Shown here: piece by piece, positions 1-7,807 of the stretch
Layout of the letters: every line of letters begins with the position of its first letter
Position numbering within the stretch: position 1 is the stretch's first letter
Origin: Cellulomonas pakistanensis
Lineage (GTDB): Bacteria > Actinomycetota > Actinomycetes > Actinomycetales > Cellulomonadaceae
Assembly: GCF_016862755.1 (NCBI RefSeq)
Contig: NZ_BONO01000007.1
Coordinates: 86,442 to 150,441, forward strand
Direction of reading: 5' to 3'
DNA length: 64,000 bases
Made by a program: the position numbers and the translations under genes
The notes under the pieces: generated by a model
The model's input: only the letters and a program-made list of their open reading frames with translations
Told to the model about the DNA's origin: nothing
Database searches by the model: none

Positions 1-130
1 GCCCACCGCCGAGACGTTCACCGCGCTGTCCCTGGTGCCCGGCACGGGCGGGCGCGAGGACGACGTGCAGAGCATCCGCGGACGGCTCGCCGGTCTCCGG
101 CCGCTGGACGCCTCGGCCGAGACCGCCTGA
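1..130 (+). CDS. C-terminal fragment of an unidentified protein
   Basis: An open frame enters from the left edge (first full codon at base 2) and stops with TGA at 128-130, leaving 42 residues that end RPLDASAETA. Third codon positions are almost all G or C, as in the other genes here, so it is very likely the end of a real gene. I do not recognise the family from so short a piece. A weak hairpin lies about 45 bases downstream. Confidence 0.45.
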   Translation, partial: PTAETFTALSLVPGTGGREDDVQSIRGRLAGLRPLDASAETA

Positions 131-561
131 CCGGGCGCGGCCGGTCAGGTCCGGGCGCGCGGGATCCGGCCTCGACCACCCAGCCGGGACGGGACGCGCC
201 CCTCAGCGCGCGGCTGAGTGGTCGCGCCGGCTCGCTCCGGCGCCCCTCACCGCGGTCGCGAGTGCCACCCAACTTCGACCCGGTCGCTACCCATCGGTCT
301 GCCCAGCGGGCTTGCGCGGCCGTAGCGTGGTGCGTGCGACGACCACCGCAGCCCGGCCCTCGGGTCCGGGGCGCGGCGGTCCGCAGTCGTCCGGCGTTCG
401 CCCCCCTGGCGTCGGACGACGCGGTCGGTTCCCGGGCCGAGCACGACAAGGCCCCCTGCCAGGCCCGGGGACCGGCCACCCGACGTGCGGCGCGCAGCGC
501 GCCGCACCCGCGGCCCGGGCAGCGGGTGCGGCTCCCGGGCCGCGCTCCTACCGTGGGTGGC
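131..561. other. Gene-free stretch with hairpins and a leaderless promoter
   Basis: I find no credible gene here; the open frames that cross it lack start signals. It holds a weak inverted repeat at 176-221 that could terminate the gene on the left. Two strong stems lie close together near its right end: 485-507 (11-bp arms, one-base loop) and 510-543 (10-bp arms). A -10-like hexamer TACCGT at 549-554 sits seven bases before the ATG at 562. The two stems overlap the place where a -35 box would be, so they may be transcription or regulatory structures. The rest shows nothing. Confidence 0.5.
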
Positions 562-1227
562 ATGCGCATCGCCATCGCCGGAGGCCACGGTCAGATCGCC
601 CGCCGCTTGAGCAGGCAGCTCGCGGAGCGGGGTGACACGCCGCTCGCGATCGTGCGGAACCCCGAGCACGTCGCGGACGTCGAGGCGGACGGCGCCACCG
701 CTGTGCTGCTCGACCTCGAGTCCGCGGACGCCGCCGAGCTCGCGGCCCAGCTCTCGGACGCCGACGCGGTGGTGTTCGCCGCCGGCGCCGGCCCGGGCAG
801 CGGCGCGGCCCGCAAGGACACCGTCGACCGCGGCGCCGCCGCGCTGCTCGCCGACGCGGCGCAGCAGGCCGGGGTCCGGCGCTACCTGCTCGTGTCCTCG
901 GTCGGCGCGGGCGCCGAGCCGCCGGAGGGCACCGACGAGACGTTCGTCGTGTACCTGCGCGCGAAGACCGCCGCCGAGGAGGACCTGCGCGCCCGCGACC
1001 TCGACTGGACGATCCTGCGGCCGGGCGGCCTGACCGACGATGCCGGCACCGGGCACGTCCGCCTGGGCGCCGAGGTGCCGCACGGGCAGGTGCCGCGCGA
1101 CGACGTGGCGGCCGTGCTGGTCGCCCTGCTGGACGAGCCGCGCACCGCCGGCCTGGTCCTGGAGCTGTCCGAGGGCGCCACGCCGATCGCGGCGGCCGTG
1201 GCCGCGGCGACCGAGCGCGAGGACTGA
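562..1227 (+). CDS. NAD(P)-binding SDR-like protein (NmrA/atypical SDR family)
   Basis: The 221-residue product has an N-terminal Rossmann fold with the glycine motif AGGHGQIA (residues 6-13), a LVSSVGA strand in the middle and a YLRAK motif that fits the Tyr-x3-Lys pair of short-chain dehydrogenases. The short length and the single domain match the NAD(P)H-binding NmrA-like group, whose members act as reductases, epimerases or redox sensors; the substrate cannot be told. The ATG at 562 is chosen because the glycine motif follows directly, while the upstream extension of the frame has no homology-like character. TACCGT seven bases before the ATG suggests a leaderless transcript. It converges with the TM2 gene across a long hairpin. 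Confidence 0.85.
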   Translation: MRIAIAGGHGQIARRLSRQLAERGDTPLAIVRNPEHVADVEADGATAVLLDLESADAAELAAQLSDADAVVFAAGAGPGSGAARKDTVDRGAAALLADAAQQAGVRRYLLVSSVGAGAEPPEGTDETFVVYLRAKTAAEEDLRARDLDWTILRPGGLTDDAGTGHVRLGAEVPHGQVPRDDVAAVLVALLDEPRTAGLVLELSEGATPIAAAVAAATERED

Positions 1228-1241
1228 CGGTCCCGAGCCCT

Positions 1242-1297
1242 CGAGTGGAAGATCTGGCCCGACACGCTTCGGCGTGTCGGGCCAGATCGTCCACTCG
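1242..1297. repeat. Long hairpin, family A copy 1 (probable bidirectional terminator)
   Basis: Two 26-base arms pair perfectly except for one internal A/G mismatch and are closed by a C(TTCG)G tetraloop, a very stable hairpin cap. The ends read CGAG and CTCG. It lies between two convergent genes (ends at 1227 and 1312). A second copy at 39438-39492 shares 24 identical bases of the right arm. The position fits a two-way transcription terminator; the repeated sequence suggests a dispersed element. Confidence 0.8.
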
Positions 1298-1311
1298 TCC
1301 CGGGTCGGGGG

Positions 1312-1794
1312 TCAGCGGAGTCGGCGGCCGTGCTGGTCGTACCCGCCCGAGGACAGCAGCACGATGCCGTCGACGACCGACCAGATCCAGATGGCCGGGG
1401 CGATGACGAACCCGACGAGCACCACCATGAGCGCGGCACCGAGGAAGAACCCGAGCAGCTGCGCCAGCCCGATCCCGACCTGCCCGGCGTAGAGCCGCCC
1501 GACGCCGCAGACGCCCGCGAACGGCAGCAGCAGCTGCAGCAGGCCCGCGGTCGTCCGCGACTTGTCGGACCAGGGGCGGCCGGTGGCCGGGTCGACGCCG
1601 GCGTACGCCGCGGGCGGGTAGCCGGCGGCCGCGTACCGCGCGTCGTACGGCACCGGCGCGCCGTACCCGTACGGCTGCTGGCCGGCGTACGGGTCCTGAC
1701 CCGCGTACGGGTCCTGCCCCGCGTACGGCTGCTGCCCGGCGTACGGGTCCGCGGCGTACGGGTCCTGCGGGTACGGCTGCTGCTGGTCGCTCAT
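1312..1794 (-). CDS. TM2 domain membrane protein with Pro/Tyr/Gln-rich N-terminus
   Basis: This 160-residue protein starts with about 75 residues rich in Pro, Tyr, Gly and Gln, including tandem PYAGQQ/PYAGQD units, and ends with a TM2 domain (about residues 80-155): two hydrophobic helices with the LLPFAGVCGVGRLYAG-type first segment and a charged turn. TM2 proteins are small inner-membrane proteins of unknown job; the repeated N-terminal tail probably lies in the cytoplasm and may be disordered. The start is supported by TAGCGT (1802-1807 on the complementary strand) seven bases upstream of the ATG, a leaderless arrangement. The repeat number could vary between strains because the DNA repeats in units of about 15-18 bases. 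Confidence 0.85.
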   Translation of the reverse strand: MSDQQQPYPQDPYAADPYAGQQPYAGQDPYAGQDPYAGQQPYGYGAPVPYDARYAAAGYPPAAYAGVDPATGRPWSDKSRTTAGLLQLLLPFAGVCGVGRLYAGQVGIGLAQLLGFFLGAALMVVLVGFVIAPAIWIWSVVDGIVLLSSGGYDQHGRRLR

Positions 1795-1871
1795 GCCCCG
1801 GACGCTATCGCGGCCGGTCCCGCCCCTTCGTGGGCCGTCGGGCCCTCGGGGACGGGCCGGCGGACGCAGCG

Positions 1872-1904
1872 CGGCCCCGCCCCCGGGCGAGGGGGACGGG
1901 GCCG
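1872..1904 (-). terminator. Hairpin downstream of the DUF1540 gene
   Basis: Eight-bp arms (CGGCCCCG and its complement) close a 17-base loop that can itself pair partly. It lies about 70 bases after the stop of the gene at 1973-2272 and before the TM2 gene, so it probably ends the DUF1540 transcript. There is no T-tract, as usual in high-GC actinobacteria. Confidence 0.5.
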
Positions 1905-1972
1905 TCGACCGTCCTGGGCAGCCGCGCGCGCCGGGGCGGAGCTGGGGGGCTCGCCGGCGCGGGGCCTCGGGC

Positions 1973-2272
1973 TCAGGCCGGGCTGTAGGTGAGGCAGTCG
2001 GCCAGGTCGTGGCCGGCGCCGACCCGCACGGCGTCCGCCGCGCAGGTGAGGTGCTCGTTGTGCGTGCAGTCGGTGCGCTGGCAGGCGCCGACGTGCGAGA
2101 CCACGCGGTCGAGCCCGCCCTTGACGTTCAGCGGGATGAACGTCGCGCACTTCGCGTCACCGGCGGAACCGGCGATCGTGATGGCGGCGGCGCTGCAGGC
2201 GTGCTCGTGGTTGTACGAGCAGCCGTCGACCGAACACTCGGAGACGGGCGGCTGGTCCATCAGCGTGCTCAT
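1973..2272 (-). CDS. DUF1540 protein with two Cys-rich modules
   Basis: The 99-residue protein contains two copies of the DUF1540 pattern, at about residues 13-45 and 64-95. Each has spaced cysteines with a His (CSYNHEHAC in the first, CTHNEHLTC in the second) suited to metal binding. The family is small and widespread; its role is unknown. There is no signal peptide or membrane segment. The ATG at 2272 follows CTGGAGG with a five-base gap, a good ribosome binding site. It sits alone between BrkB and TM2 genes on the same strand. The 179 bases between it and the BrkB gene hold its promoter region and nothing else I can identify. Confidence 0.85.
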   Translation of the reverse strand: MSTLMDQPPVSECSVDGCSYNHEHACSAAAITIAGSAGDAKCATFIPLNVKGGLDRVVSHVGACQRTDCTHNEHLTCAADAVRVGAGHDLADCLTYSPA

Positions 2273-2451
2273 CGGGACCTCCAGGACAGGGGCGGCTGGT
2301 TCCTACCCTCTCGACGGTAGAGCGCATTTCCCGGGCCCGCCAGAAAGGAAGGCCTGGCTCACTCGCGTCGCCGCAGGTCAGGGGCGTGGGCGGGCAGAAA
2401 AATGCTTGTCAGGTCGCGTCCCGGCGACCCCACGGCGACATATCCCGGCAA

Positions 2452-3774
2452 TTACGTGACGACCTCGTCGCGCAATTCCTCGGCCCCTTGCCGGTCCCTC
2501 CCCGCGTCGCGCCGGCCGGGCGACCCGTCCCGCGCCCGGCGCCCCTGCGTCCGCGCGGCGTCGACCTCCGCGTTGAGCACGCCGCCGAGCAGCACGGCGA
2601 TGCTCGACAGCCAGATCCACAGCGCACCGGCCAGCACCAGGCCGAGCATCTGCGCGGCCGCCCGGACCACGGCCGCGCTGCCGGCGTCGGCGCCGGGCGT
2701 CTCCGGGACCGCCACCGCGACGTACGCCACGAACCCGCTCGACACCAGGAGGACCCCGAGCGTGCCGACGACCGCGCCCGGCAGGCACCGGCGCCAGGTG
2801 CTCACGACGTTCGGCGCGTAGCGGTACAGCAGGGTGAGGAAGGCGCCGCCGAGCGCGAGCACCGCCGGCCAGCGCAGCACCGACCACGCCGCGCGGAACG
2901 CGTCCCCGAGGCCGAGCCGGGTCGCGATCCCCTCGCCGCCGCCGAGCAGCGGGCCGACCACGACCAGCAGCAGCACGGTGACGAGCGTGACGAGGGCGCC
3001 GACCGTGAACGCGAACCCGAGCAGGTACTGCGTCACCACGTTCTGCCGGGACGCCACCCGGTACGCGTCGTCCAGGGCGCGCACCGCCGCCCGGAACACC
3101 CGGCTGGCCAGGTAGAGGGTCACGAGGAGAGCGCCGAGGGCGAACCCGCCGCGCTGCTCGTCCAGCAGCCCGTCGACCAGCGGCGCCAGCACGTCGCTCG
3201 CGACCTGCTGCGCGAACACCGTCGCCAGCCCGTCGACCACCCCGGCGCGGATCTGCTCGACCTCGTCGTCGCCCAGCAGCGGGCGCAGGTAGCCGAGGCT
3301 GGCCCCGAGGGCGGTCGCGATCGGCACCAGGGAGATCAGCGCGTAGTAGGTCATCTCCGCCGCGAGGCCGGTGATCCGCACCTCCCCTGCCCGCACGACC
3401 GAGCGCACCCCGAGCGCCGCGACGCCCCAGCCGCGGACGGTGAGCGGGTGCCGGTCCGCGAGCGCCACCGCGCGGTCCGCGAGGGACGGGTCGCCGGCGT
3501 GCCGGGCGCGGCGCCGCGCGACCCGGGGCCGCACCGCCCCGACCAGCGCCCCGGCGGCGGCGATCGCCAGCACCCCGGCGGCCACCGCCGCGGCCGCGGC
3601 GAGCACGACCCGGCCTGCGCTCTCCCCCACCCCTGCGAGCGCGAGCCCGACGACGCCCGCAGCGGTCCAGGCGAGGATCGTCGTCGCGGGGACGGGCAGC
3701 CGGTCGCGCACCCACGGCACCCGCCGGGACGCGACGGCGACCGCGAGGCCGGCGAGCACGAGGACGACGAGCAC
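2452..3774 (-). CDS. YihY/BrkB family inner-membrane protein
   Basis: The product has 440 residues. Residues 1-90 form about three hydrophobic helices; the BrkB/YihY core starts near residue 115 (HPLTVRGWGVAALGV) and continues with the family hallmark AAEMTYYALISLVPI and several more membrane spans, and the protein ends in a charged cytoplasmic tail of about 45 residues. The family was once annotated as ribonuclease BN by mistake; it is now seen as envelope-integrity or transport proteins of unclear function. The GTG at 3774 is the first good start after an in-frame stop at 3814-3816. The N-terminal extra helices make it longer than the 300-residue core family. It follows the methyltransferase gene on the same strand. 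Confidence 0.85.
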   Translation of the reverse strand: MLVVLVLAGLAVAVASRRVPWVRDRLPVPATTILAWTAAGVVGLALAGVGESAGRVVLAAAAAVAAGVLAIAAAGALVGAVRPRVARRRARHAGDPSLADRAVALADRHPLTVRGWGVAALGVRSVVRAGEVRITGLAAEMTYYALISLVPIATALGASLGYLRPLLGDDEVEQIRAGVVDGLATVFAQQVASDVLAPLVDGLLDEQRGGFALGALLVTLYLASRVFRAAVRALDDAYRVASRQNVVTQYLLGFAFTVGALVTLVTVLLLVVVGPLLGGGEGIATRLGLGDAFRAAWSVLRWPAVLALGGAFLTLLYRYAPNVVSTWRRCLPGAVVGTLGVLLVSSGFVAYVAVAVPETPGADAGSAAVVRAAAQMLGLVLAGALWIWLSSIAVLLGGVLNAEVDAARTQGRRARDGSPGRRDAGRDRQGAEELRDEVVT

Positions 3775-3826
3775 GAGCGCCTCAGGCCGGGCCGGTGGCG
3801 TGCGCGGTGGTCGTCATCCCGCGACC

Positions 3827-4282
3827 CTACGGGGCGCCGGCCGCCGGGGCGTGGCCGTCGAGCCGGACCACGGCGAGCGGGTCGCCGGTGTCGACGAGAA
3901 GCACCCCGCCGGGGACCAGGGCCGCGCGCAGGCAGCCGAGCGCCGGGCCTCGCAACCGCGGGTGCCGGCCGTCGAGGGCGCCGACCCGGCAGGCGAACGC
4001 CAGGTCGAACGGCGCGGTGCCGGGCGGGAGCGCGAAGTCCTCGACGGGCGCGCACAGCGTCGACAGCCGCCCGGCCTCGACCAGCGCGCGGCAGGCCTCC
4101 CGCGTCCGCGCGATCCCGGCCTCGGACCGGTCCAGCACCAGGACGTGGCCGCCCGGGCCGACGCGCTCGGCGACCTCGCGCGCCGCCGCACCGGGCGCGC
4201 CGCCGACCTCGAGGACGCGCAGGCCGGGCCGCAGCGGGAGGGCGTCGACGACGCCGCGCAGGCGGGGGGAGAGCTCGGGCAT
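3827..4282 (-). CDS. Class I SAM-dependent methyltransferase
   Basis: The 151-residue protein shows the class I methyltransferase fold: motif I is VLEVGGAPG (near residue 22), followed by the strand VLVLDRS that holds the acidic residue for SAM ribose, and a later LRAALVPGGVLLVDTG, the usual post-motif III strand. It is short for the family, essentially the core with few decorations, so the substrate is not predictable. The ATG at 4282 is preferred over the longer open frame because AGGAGG lies seven bases upstream. It probably shares a transcript with the BrkB gene, whose start is 52 bases downstream. Confidence 0.8.
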   Translation of the reverse strand: MPELSPRLRGVVDALPLRPGLRVLEVGGAPGAAAREVAERVGPGGHVLVLDRSEAGIARTREACRALVEAGRLSTLCAPVEDFALPPGTAPFDLAFACRVGALDGRHPRLRGPALGCLRAALVPGGVLLVDTGDPLAVVRLDGHAPAAGAP

Positions 4283-4429
4283 GGTCGGCCTCCTGCGCGT
4301 CCTCGGCGTCGCGTGCGGGTAGGCGGCACCGTGCCGCCCGGGGGAGCGCCCGGTCAAGAGGCGGACGTCACGCCGCCCGGCCCCGCTCCGTCGTCCCACG
4401 ACTCACGCGCCCGGGCGGATACTGGTCGC

Positions 4430-5059
4430 GTGCACCTCCTCGACCCCGGCGCCCTGCTCGGGGCGTTCGGGGTCGCCGGGATCTTCGTGGTCCTCCTGCT
4501 GGAGACCGGCCTGCTCATCGGGTTCCTGCTCCCCGGCGACACCCTCCTGCTGGCCGCGGGCGTGCTCAGCGCCGGCCCGGCGCACACCCTCCCGCTCGGC
4601 GGCGTCCTCGTCGCGGCGACCGCGGGCGCGCTGCTCGGCGCCCAGGCGGGCTACGCGCTGGGGCGCGCGGGTGGTCGCTGGGTGCTCCGGTCGTCTCCCG
4701 AGGGCCGACTGCGGGCGGCGCTCGACCGCTCGGGCGCGATGGTGGAGCGGTACGGGACCGCGCGCACGATCGTGCTCGCGCGGTTCGTCCCGGTGGTCCG
4801 GACGGTGATCAACCCGCTCGCCGGCATGACCCGGGTGCCGCTGCGCACGTTCACCGTGTGGCAGGTCGTCGGCGGTGCGGTGTGGGCGTGCGCGATCCCG
4901 CTGGCCGGGTGGGCGCTCGGCACCCGCGTGCCGGGGCTCGAGCGGTACGTGACCGGGCTCGTCGTCGTCGCGGTCGGTGCCACGGTGGTCACGAGCCTCG
5001 CGCAGTGGCTGCGCACGCGCGGGGCCCGGCGGGGCGCGGCCGGCCCCGCGGACGGCTGA
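4430..5059 (+). CDS. DedA family membrane protein (SNARE-associated)
   Basis: This 209-residue protein matches the DedA family: the N-terminal ETGLLIGFLLPGDTLLLAAG segment, the central ARFVPVVRTVINPLAGM motif with conserved Arg and Pro residues, and a C-terminal pair of membrane helices. DedA proteins of this type are lipid-carrier flippases or transporters linked to envelope homeostasis (undecaprenyl phosphate or phosphatidylethanolamine recycling); which lipid applies here is not visible. The GTG at 4430 is chosen since GATACT lies six bases before it, a leaderless promoter signature, and the homologous N-terminus begins right after. Confidence 0.9.
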   Translation: MHLLDPGALLGAFGVAGIFVVLLLETGLLIGFLLPGDTLLLAAGVLSAGPAHTLPLGGVLVAATAGALLGAQAGYALGRAGGRWVLRSSPEGRLRAALDRSGAMVERYGTARTIVLARFVPVVRTVINPLAGMTRVPLRTFTVWQVVGGAVWACAIPLAGWALGTRVPGLERYVTGLVVVAVGATVVTSLAQWLRTRGARRGAAGPADG

Positions 5060-5071
5060 CCCGGCGCGGCG

Positions 5072-5692
5072 TCAGGCCGACTCGACGACCTTCCAGCCCG
5101 GCCCCGTGATCAGCAGCGCCTCGTCGTCGCACAGCGGCACCAGCTCGTGGTCCGACCCGAACCGGTCCAGCGTCCGGCCGATGAGCTCGAGCGGGTACGG
5201 CGGCAGCTTGCCGTCGGCGTGCGGCACCACGACCGCGTCCGTGAGGCCGAGCCCGCGCCGGTCGGTCAGCCCGGGCGCCTCGGCGGGGTCGTCCATGAGC
5301 GTCGCGGGCTCGGTGCTCGGGCCGGCGACGATCGACCCGGCGCTGGACCCGATGTACGGCAGGCCGGCGCGGACCCGCTCGGCGACCAGCGCGTCCGCCC
5401 CGGAGGTCCGCAGCGCGTCCAGCAGGGCGAACGTGTTCCCGCCCGCGACGTACAGCGCGTCGACGCCGTCGAGCGCGCGCGCCACCTCCGCGGCGGCGGA
5501 GCCCGTCAGCCGCACGTCGACGACGGCGTGGCCCAGCGCGGCGACCCGCTCGCGCTCGGCCACGGCCCACCACGCGCCGGCGTCCGCGCGGGCGGCGTCG
5601 GGGACGTAGCCGATCGTCAGCGGGCGGTCCGTCGGGGCGTGCGCGGCGAGGAACGCGGGCACGGCGCCCTGGCCGAGGGAGAGCAGCAGCAT
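5072..5692 (-). CDS. Peptidase E-like, S51 family serine peptidase
   Basis: The 206-residue protein has the S51/PepE layout: YVAGGNTFALL near residue 81, the nucleophile elbow GSSAGS (residues 115-120, Ser117 as nucleophile) and a downstream VVPHADG with His158. PepE enzymes are cytoplasmic dipeptidases specific for N-terminal Asp; related proteins include cyanophycinase. The fold is that of class I glutamine amidotransferases, with Ser in place of Cys. The ATG at 5692 opens directly onto the first beta strand. The gene converges on the DedA gene with only 12 bases between the stop codons. Confidence 0.85.
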   Translation of the reverse strand: MLLLSLGQGAVPAFLAAHAPTDRPLTIGYVPDAARADAGAWWAVAERERVAALGHAVVDVRLTGSAAAEVARALDGVDALYVAGGNTFALLDALRTSGADALVAERVRAGLPYIGSSAGSIVAGPSTEPATLMDDPAEAPGLTDRRGLGLTDAVVVPHADGKLPPYPLELIGRTLDRFGSDHELVPLCDDEALLITGPGWKVVESA

Positions 5693-5785
5693 GGCGGTCA
5701 CGGTCGCGACGGTACGCGGTGGGGGTGACGCGCGCGGCCTGGCCCAGGCCCGTCGGCTCGCCGCGACCGACCGCTCGCGCCGCCG

Positions 5786-6274
5786 GCCCACCCGGACAAG
5801 ATCGTGTTCGCCGACCTCAAGACGATGGACGCCGGCGAGCTCGAGGCCGACATCGCGTTCGGCGAGGGCGCCGACCTCGTCACGGTGCTCGGCACCGCGG
5901 GCGACAGCACGATCGTCGGCGCCGTCGCGGCCGCGCCGAAGCACGGCAAGGGCGTCGTCGTGGACCTCATCGGGGTCGCGGACAAGCCCGCCCGCGCCCG
6001 CGAGGTCGTGGCGCTCGGCGCCGAGTTCGTCGAGATGCACGCCGGCCTCGACGAGCAGGCCGAGCCCGGCTTCAGCCTCGACACCCTCCCGCGGGCCGGC
6101 GAGGCCGCCGGGGTGCCGTTCTCGGTGGCCGGCGGCGTCAGCGCCGGCTCGGTCGCCGCGGTGCAGGCCGCCGGCGCTCGCACCGCGGTCGCGGGCAGCC
6201 TCACCCACGTCGGACGACGTATCGGACGCCCACCGGGGGGTAGACGCCGCACCATAGGTAGTGCCACTATCTAG
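5786..6274 (+). pseudogene. hxlA: Truncated 3-hexulose-6-phosphate synthase remnant
   Basis: The frame reads HPDKIVFADLKTMDAGE, GADLVTVLGTAGDSTI, GKGVVVDLIGV, LGAEFVEMHAGLDEQA and VPFSVAGGVS in order, a close match to the middle and late strands of the HxlA (KGPDC-type) barrel that joins formaldehyde to ribulose 5-phosphate. About the first 45 residues, including the first two beta-alpha units, are absent: the frame opens after a stop at 5726-5728 and no ATG, GTG or TTG precedes the matching part in a plausible place. The C-terminus also departs from the family after VAGS, and runs across the PadR operator. It is therefore a decayed copy missing both ends. The partner isomerase gene (hxlB) is not in the window. 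Confidence 0.75.
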
Positions 6275-6284
6275 GTGTGGCACT
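6260..6284. promoter_or_regulatory. PadR operator overlapping the start codon
   Basis: AGTGCCAC (6260-6267) and GTGGCACT (6277-6284) form a perfect 8-bp inverted repeat around a nine-base spacer, and the right arm begins at the GTG start codon of the padR gene. CACTAT (6265-6270), six bases before the GTG, can serve as a -10 box of a leaderless transcript. The location suggests autorepression by the PadR protein; this is inference from position and symmetry. Confidence 0.65.
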
Positions 6285-6624
6285 GATCGACTGGCGTTCC
6301 GAGCTCTCCCGCGGTGCACTGCCGTACGGGGCTCTCGCCGCGCTCTCTTCGCAGCCGCGTCACGGGTACGAGCTCATGACGCTGCTCCGGAGCGCCGGGT
6401 TCGCCCGGCTGCAGGGCGGCACGCTCTACCCGCTGCTCCGACGCCTGGAGGAGCAGCGGCTGATCAGCCACGAGTGGGACACCTCGGCATCCGGCCCCGC
6501 CCGGAAGGTCTTCGCCCTGACGGAGCTCGGCACCACGGAGCTCCACCACGCCCGCGGAGCCTGGGCCGAGGTCACCCGCGCCCTCGACTCGTTGCACCGA
6601 CCAGCAGGGGAGGCTCCACGGTGA
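6277..6624 (+). CDS. PadR family transcriptional regulator
   Basis: The 115-residue protein is a compact PadR regulator: winged-helix segment ALSSQPRHGYELMTLLRSAG followed by LQGGTLYPLLRRLEEQRLI, the recognition-helix pattern of the family, then a short dimer helix. Proteins of this size belong to the subgroup with a single C-terminal helix. They usually repress a neighbouring membrane-protein or efflux gene together with themselves. The GTG at 6277 is fixed by the leaderless -10 and by the operator over the start. The stop overlaps the next start by four bases (GTGA), so the two genes are translationally coupled. Confidence 0.9.
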   Translation: MALIDWRSELSRGALPYGALAALSSQPRHGYELMTLLRSAGFARLQGGTLYPLLRRLEEQRLISHEWDTSASGPARKVFALTELGTTELHHARGAWAEVTRALDSLHRPAGEAPR

Positions 6625-6995
6625 GCTACACGAGAAGGCTGACACTCGCGCTGCGCTCCCGCGGCGCCGATGAGGCGCTCATCGCCGACGTCGTCCGCGA
6701 GGCCGAGAGCCTCCGGATGCACGACGCGGCTCTCGAGGTGGAGCTCGGGGCTCCCGAGCAGTACGCCGCCGCGCTCGTCCCCGAGAGCCCGCGCCGGAGG
6801 AAGGCAGGTCCCCTGATCGTCGCCGGGCTGGTCGCGGCCGGCCTCTGGCTCGTCGCGGTCGTCGTCGGCGGCGCGATCGGCTGGGACGTCCGGGACGCCA
6901 TGGGACCCCTGGTTCTCGTTCCGGCCGTCGTGCTGGCCGGCGCGGGCGTCGTGGCCCAGTTCGTCAGCGACTACGCCCGCCGCCCCCGCGGCTGA
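6621..6995 (+). CDS. PadR-linked membrane protein (HAAS/DUF1700-like)
   Basis: This 124-residue protein starts with about 65 residues of charged helices (RRLTLALRSRGADEALIADV) like the HAAS domain found beside PadR regulators, then has two membrane helices (about residues 58-80 and 94-115). HAAS/DUF1700 proteins are thought to act as membrane partners or sensors for their PadR neighbour. The GTG at 6621 overlaps the padR stop as GTGA. The family assignment rests on size, layout and neighbour; sequence motifs are weak. Confidence 0.65.
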   Translation: MSYTRRLTLALRSRGADEALIADVVREAESLRMHDAALEVELGAPEQYAAALVPESPRRRKAGPLIVAGLVAAGLWLVAVVVGGAIGWDVRDAMGPLVLVPAVVLAGAGVVAQFVSDYARRPRG

Positions 6996-7029
6996 CCGGT
7001 CCGCCCGGGGTCCCGGGCGGACCGGTCAG
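6994..7029. terminator. Perfect palindromic bidirectional terminator
   Basis: Seventeen-bp arms pair perfectly around a two-base loop, and the left arm begins with the stop codon of the HAAS-like gene. It lies between convergent genes (the secreted-protein gene ends at 7049), so it can end transcription from both sides. Confidence 0.75.
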
Positions 7030-7048
7030 CCGGTCGCGGATCGCCGGC

Positions 7049-7522
7049 TCAGATCCCGATGATCCACCGGATCGCGTCGTAGATCGCCGAGGCCGACACC
7101 CCGCCGAAGAGCGTCTTGACCCAGCCAGGGACCGACGTGTTCCACCAGTTCACGAAGGCCGTCCGGCCGTTGTTCACGTAGCGGATGATGTTGTTGTACC
7201 AGGTGGTGCTGGTGCGCTTGACGACCTCCAGCGCGGCCTTGACGGCGAGGCGCACCGCGATCGGGATGGCGGTGGTGCTCGCCCCGCCGCCGTCGCCCAG
7301 GGCCGGCGTCGGGGCCGGGAGCTGCACGGGGGACGGGGTCGGCGGCGTCGGCGCCGTCGACCCGAGACCTGCCGCGACGCTCGACGCCACCGCGGTGGAC
7401 GCGACGGGGGCCGAGGTCCGGGCCGGGGTGGTCGCGGTGGCGGCCTGGCCCGACGCCAGCATGAGCGTCCCGGCGAGCGCCGTGGTCACGATCCCGGCGG
7501 TGACTCGATTGCGGATCTTCAC
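7049..7522 (-). CDS. Secreted Trp/aromatic-rich protein of unknown function
   Basis: I do not recognise this 157-residue protein. It starts with a classical Sec signal peptide (basic MKIRNRV, hydrophobic core to about residue 25, then an Ala-rich cleavage region near residues 26-31). A Pro/Thr/Ala-rich linker (about 32-75) leads to a compact C-terminal half of about 75 residues with basic and aromatic residues (STTWYNNIIRYVNN, FVNWWNTSVPGWVKTLFGG) and a hydrophobic end IRWIIGI. No Cys is present. The amphipathic, Trp-rich tail resembles membrane-active or cell-wall-associated peptides, but that is only an impression. It is divergent from the LysR-like gene at 7808. Confidence 0.7.
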   Translation of the reverse strand: MKIRNRVTAGIVTTALAGTLMLASGQAATATTPARTSAPVASTAVASSVAAGLGSTAPTPPTPSPVQLPAPTPALGDGGGASTTAIPIAVRLAVKAALEVVKRTSTTWYNNIIRYVNNGRTAFVNWWNTSVPGWVKTLFGGVSASAIYDAIRWIIGI

Positions 7523-7714
7523 GTTCTTCTCCCTGCGTCCGGCGCCCCCTCCTCGGTGCGCTCGTACGCAGCCTCACGGGCCCCCGGCTGCCAGCGGAAC
7601 ACGGTTGCGGAGATCCCGAAGGGCTCGCGAACCGGCAGGCAGGTCGGCGCTCCGGTGGTAACGGAACGGTTCTCGCGCGGCACCGCCGCCGGCGGACGGC
7701 ACCGACGACGCCGA

Positions 7715-7735
7715 GCCTTCGGGATGATCGAAGGC
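7715..7735. promoter_or_regulatory. Inverted repeat in a divergent promoter region
   Basis: GCCTTCG and CGAAGGC flank a seven-base spacer within the 285 bases between the divergent secreted-protein and LysR-like genes. Position and symmetry suit a regulator binding site; no further support. Confidence 0.35.
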
Positions 7736-7807
7736 CGACGAGCCAGGCGGATGACATGGGATCATGACTCCTGCAACACGAACGATGACCATGCACACGG
7801 GGGGCTC

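Noticed and set aside
2386..5109. A 907-codon plus-strand frame across the BrkB and methyltransferase genes
   Set aside because: Its translation is low-complexity Arg/Pro/Gly and overlaps well-supported genes on both strands.
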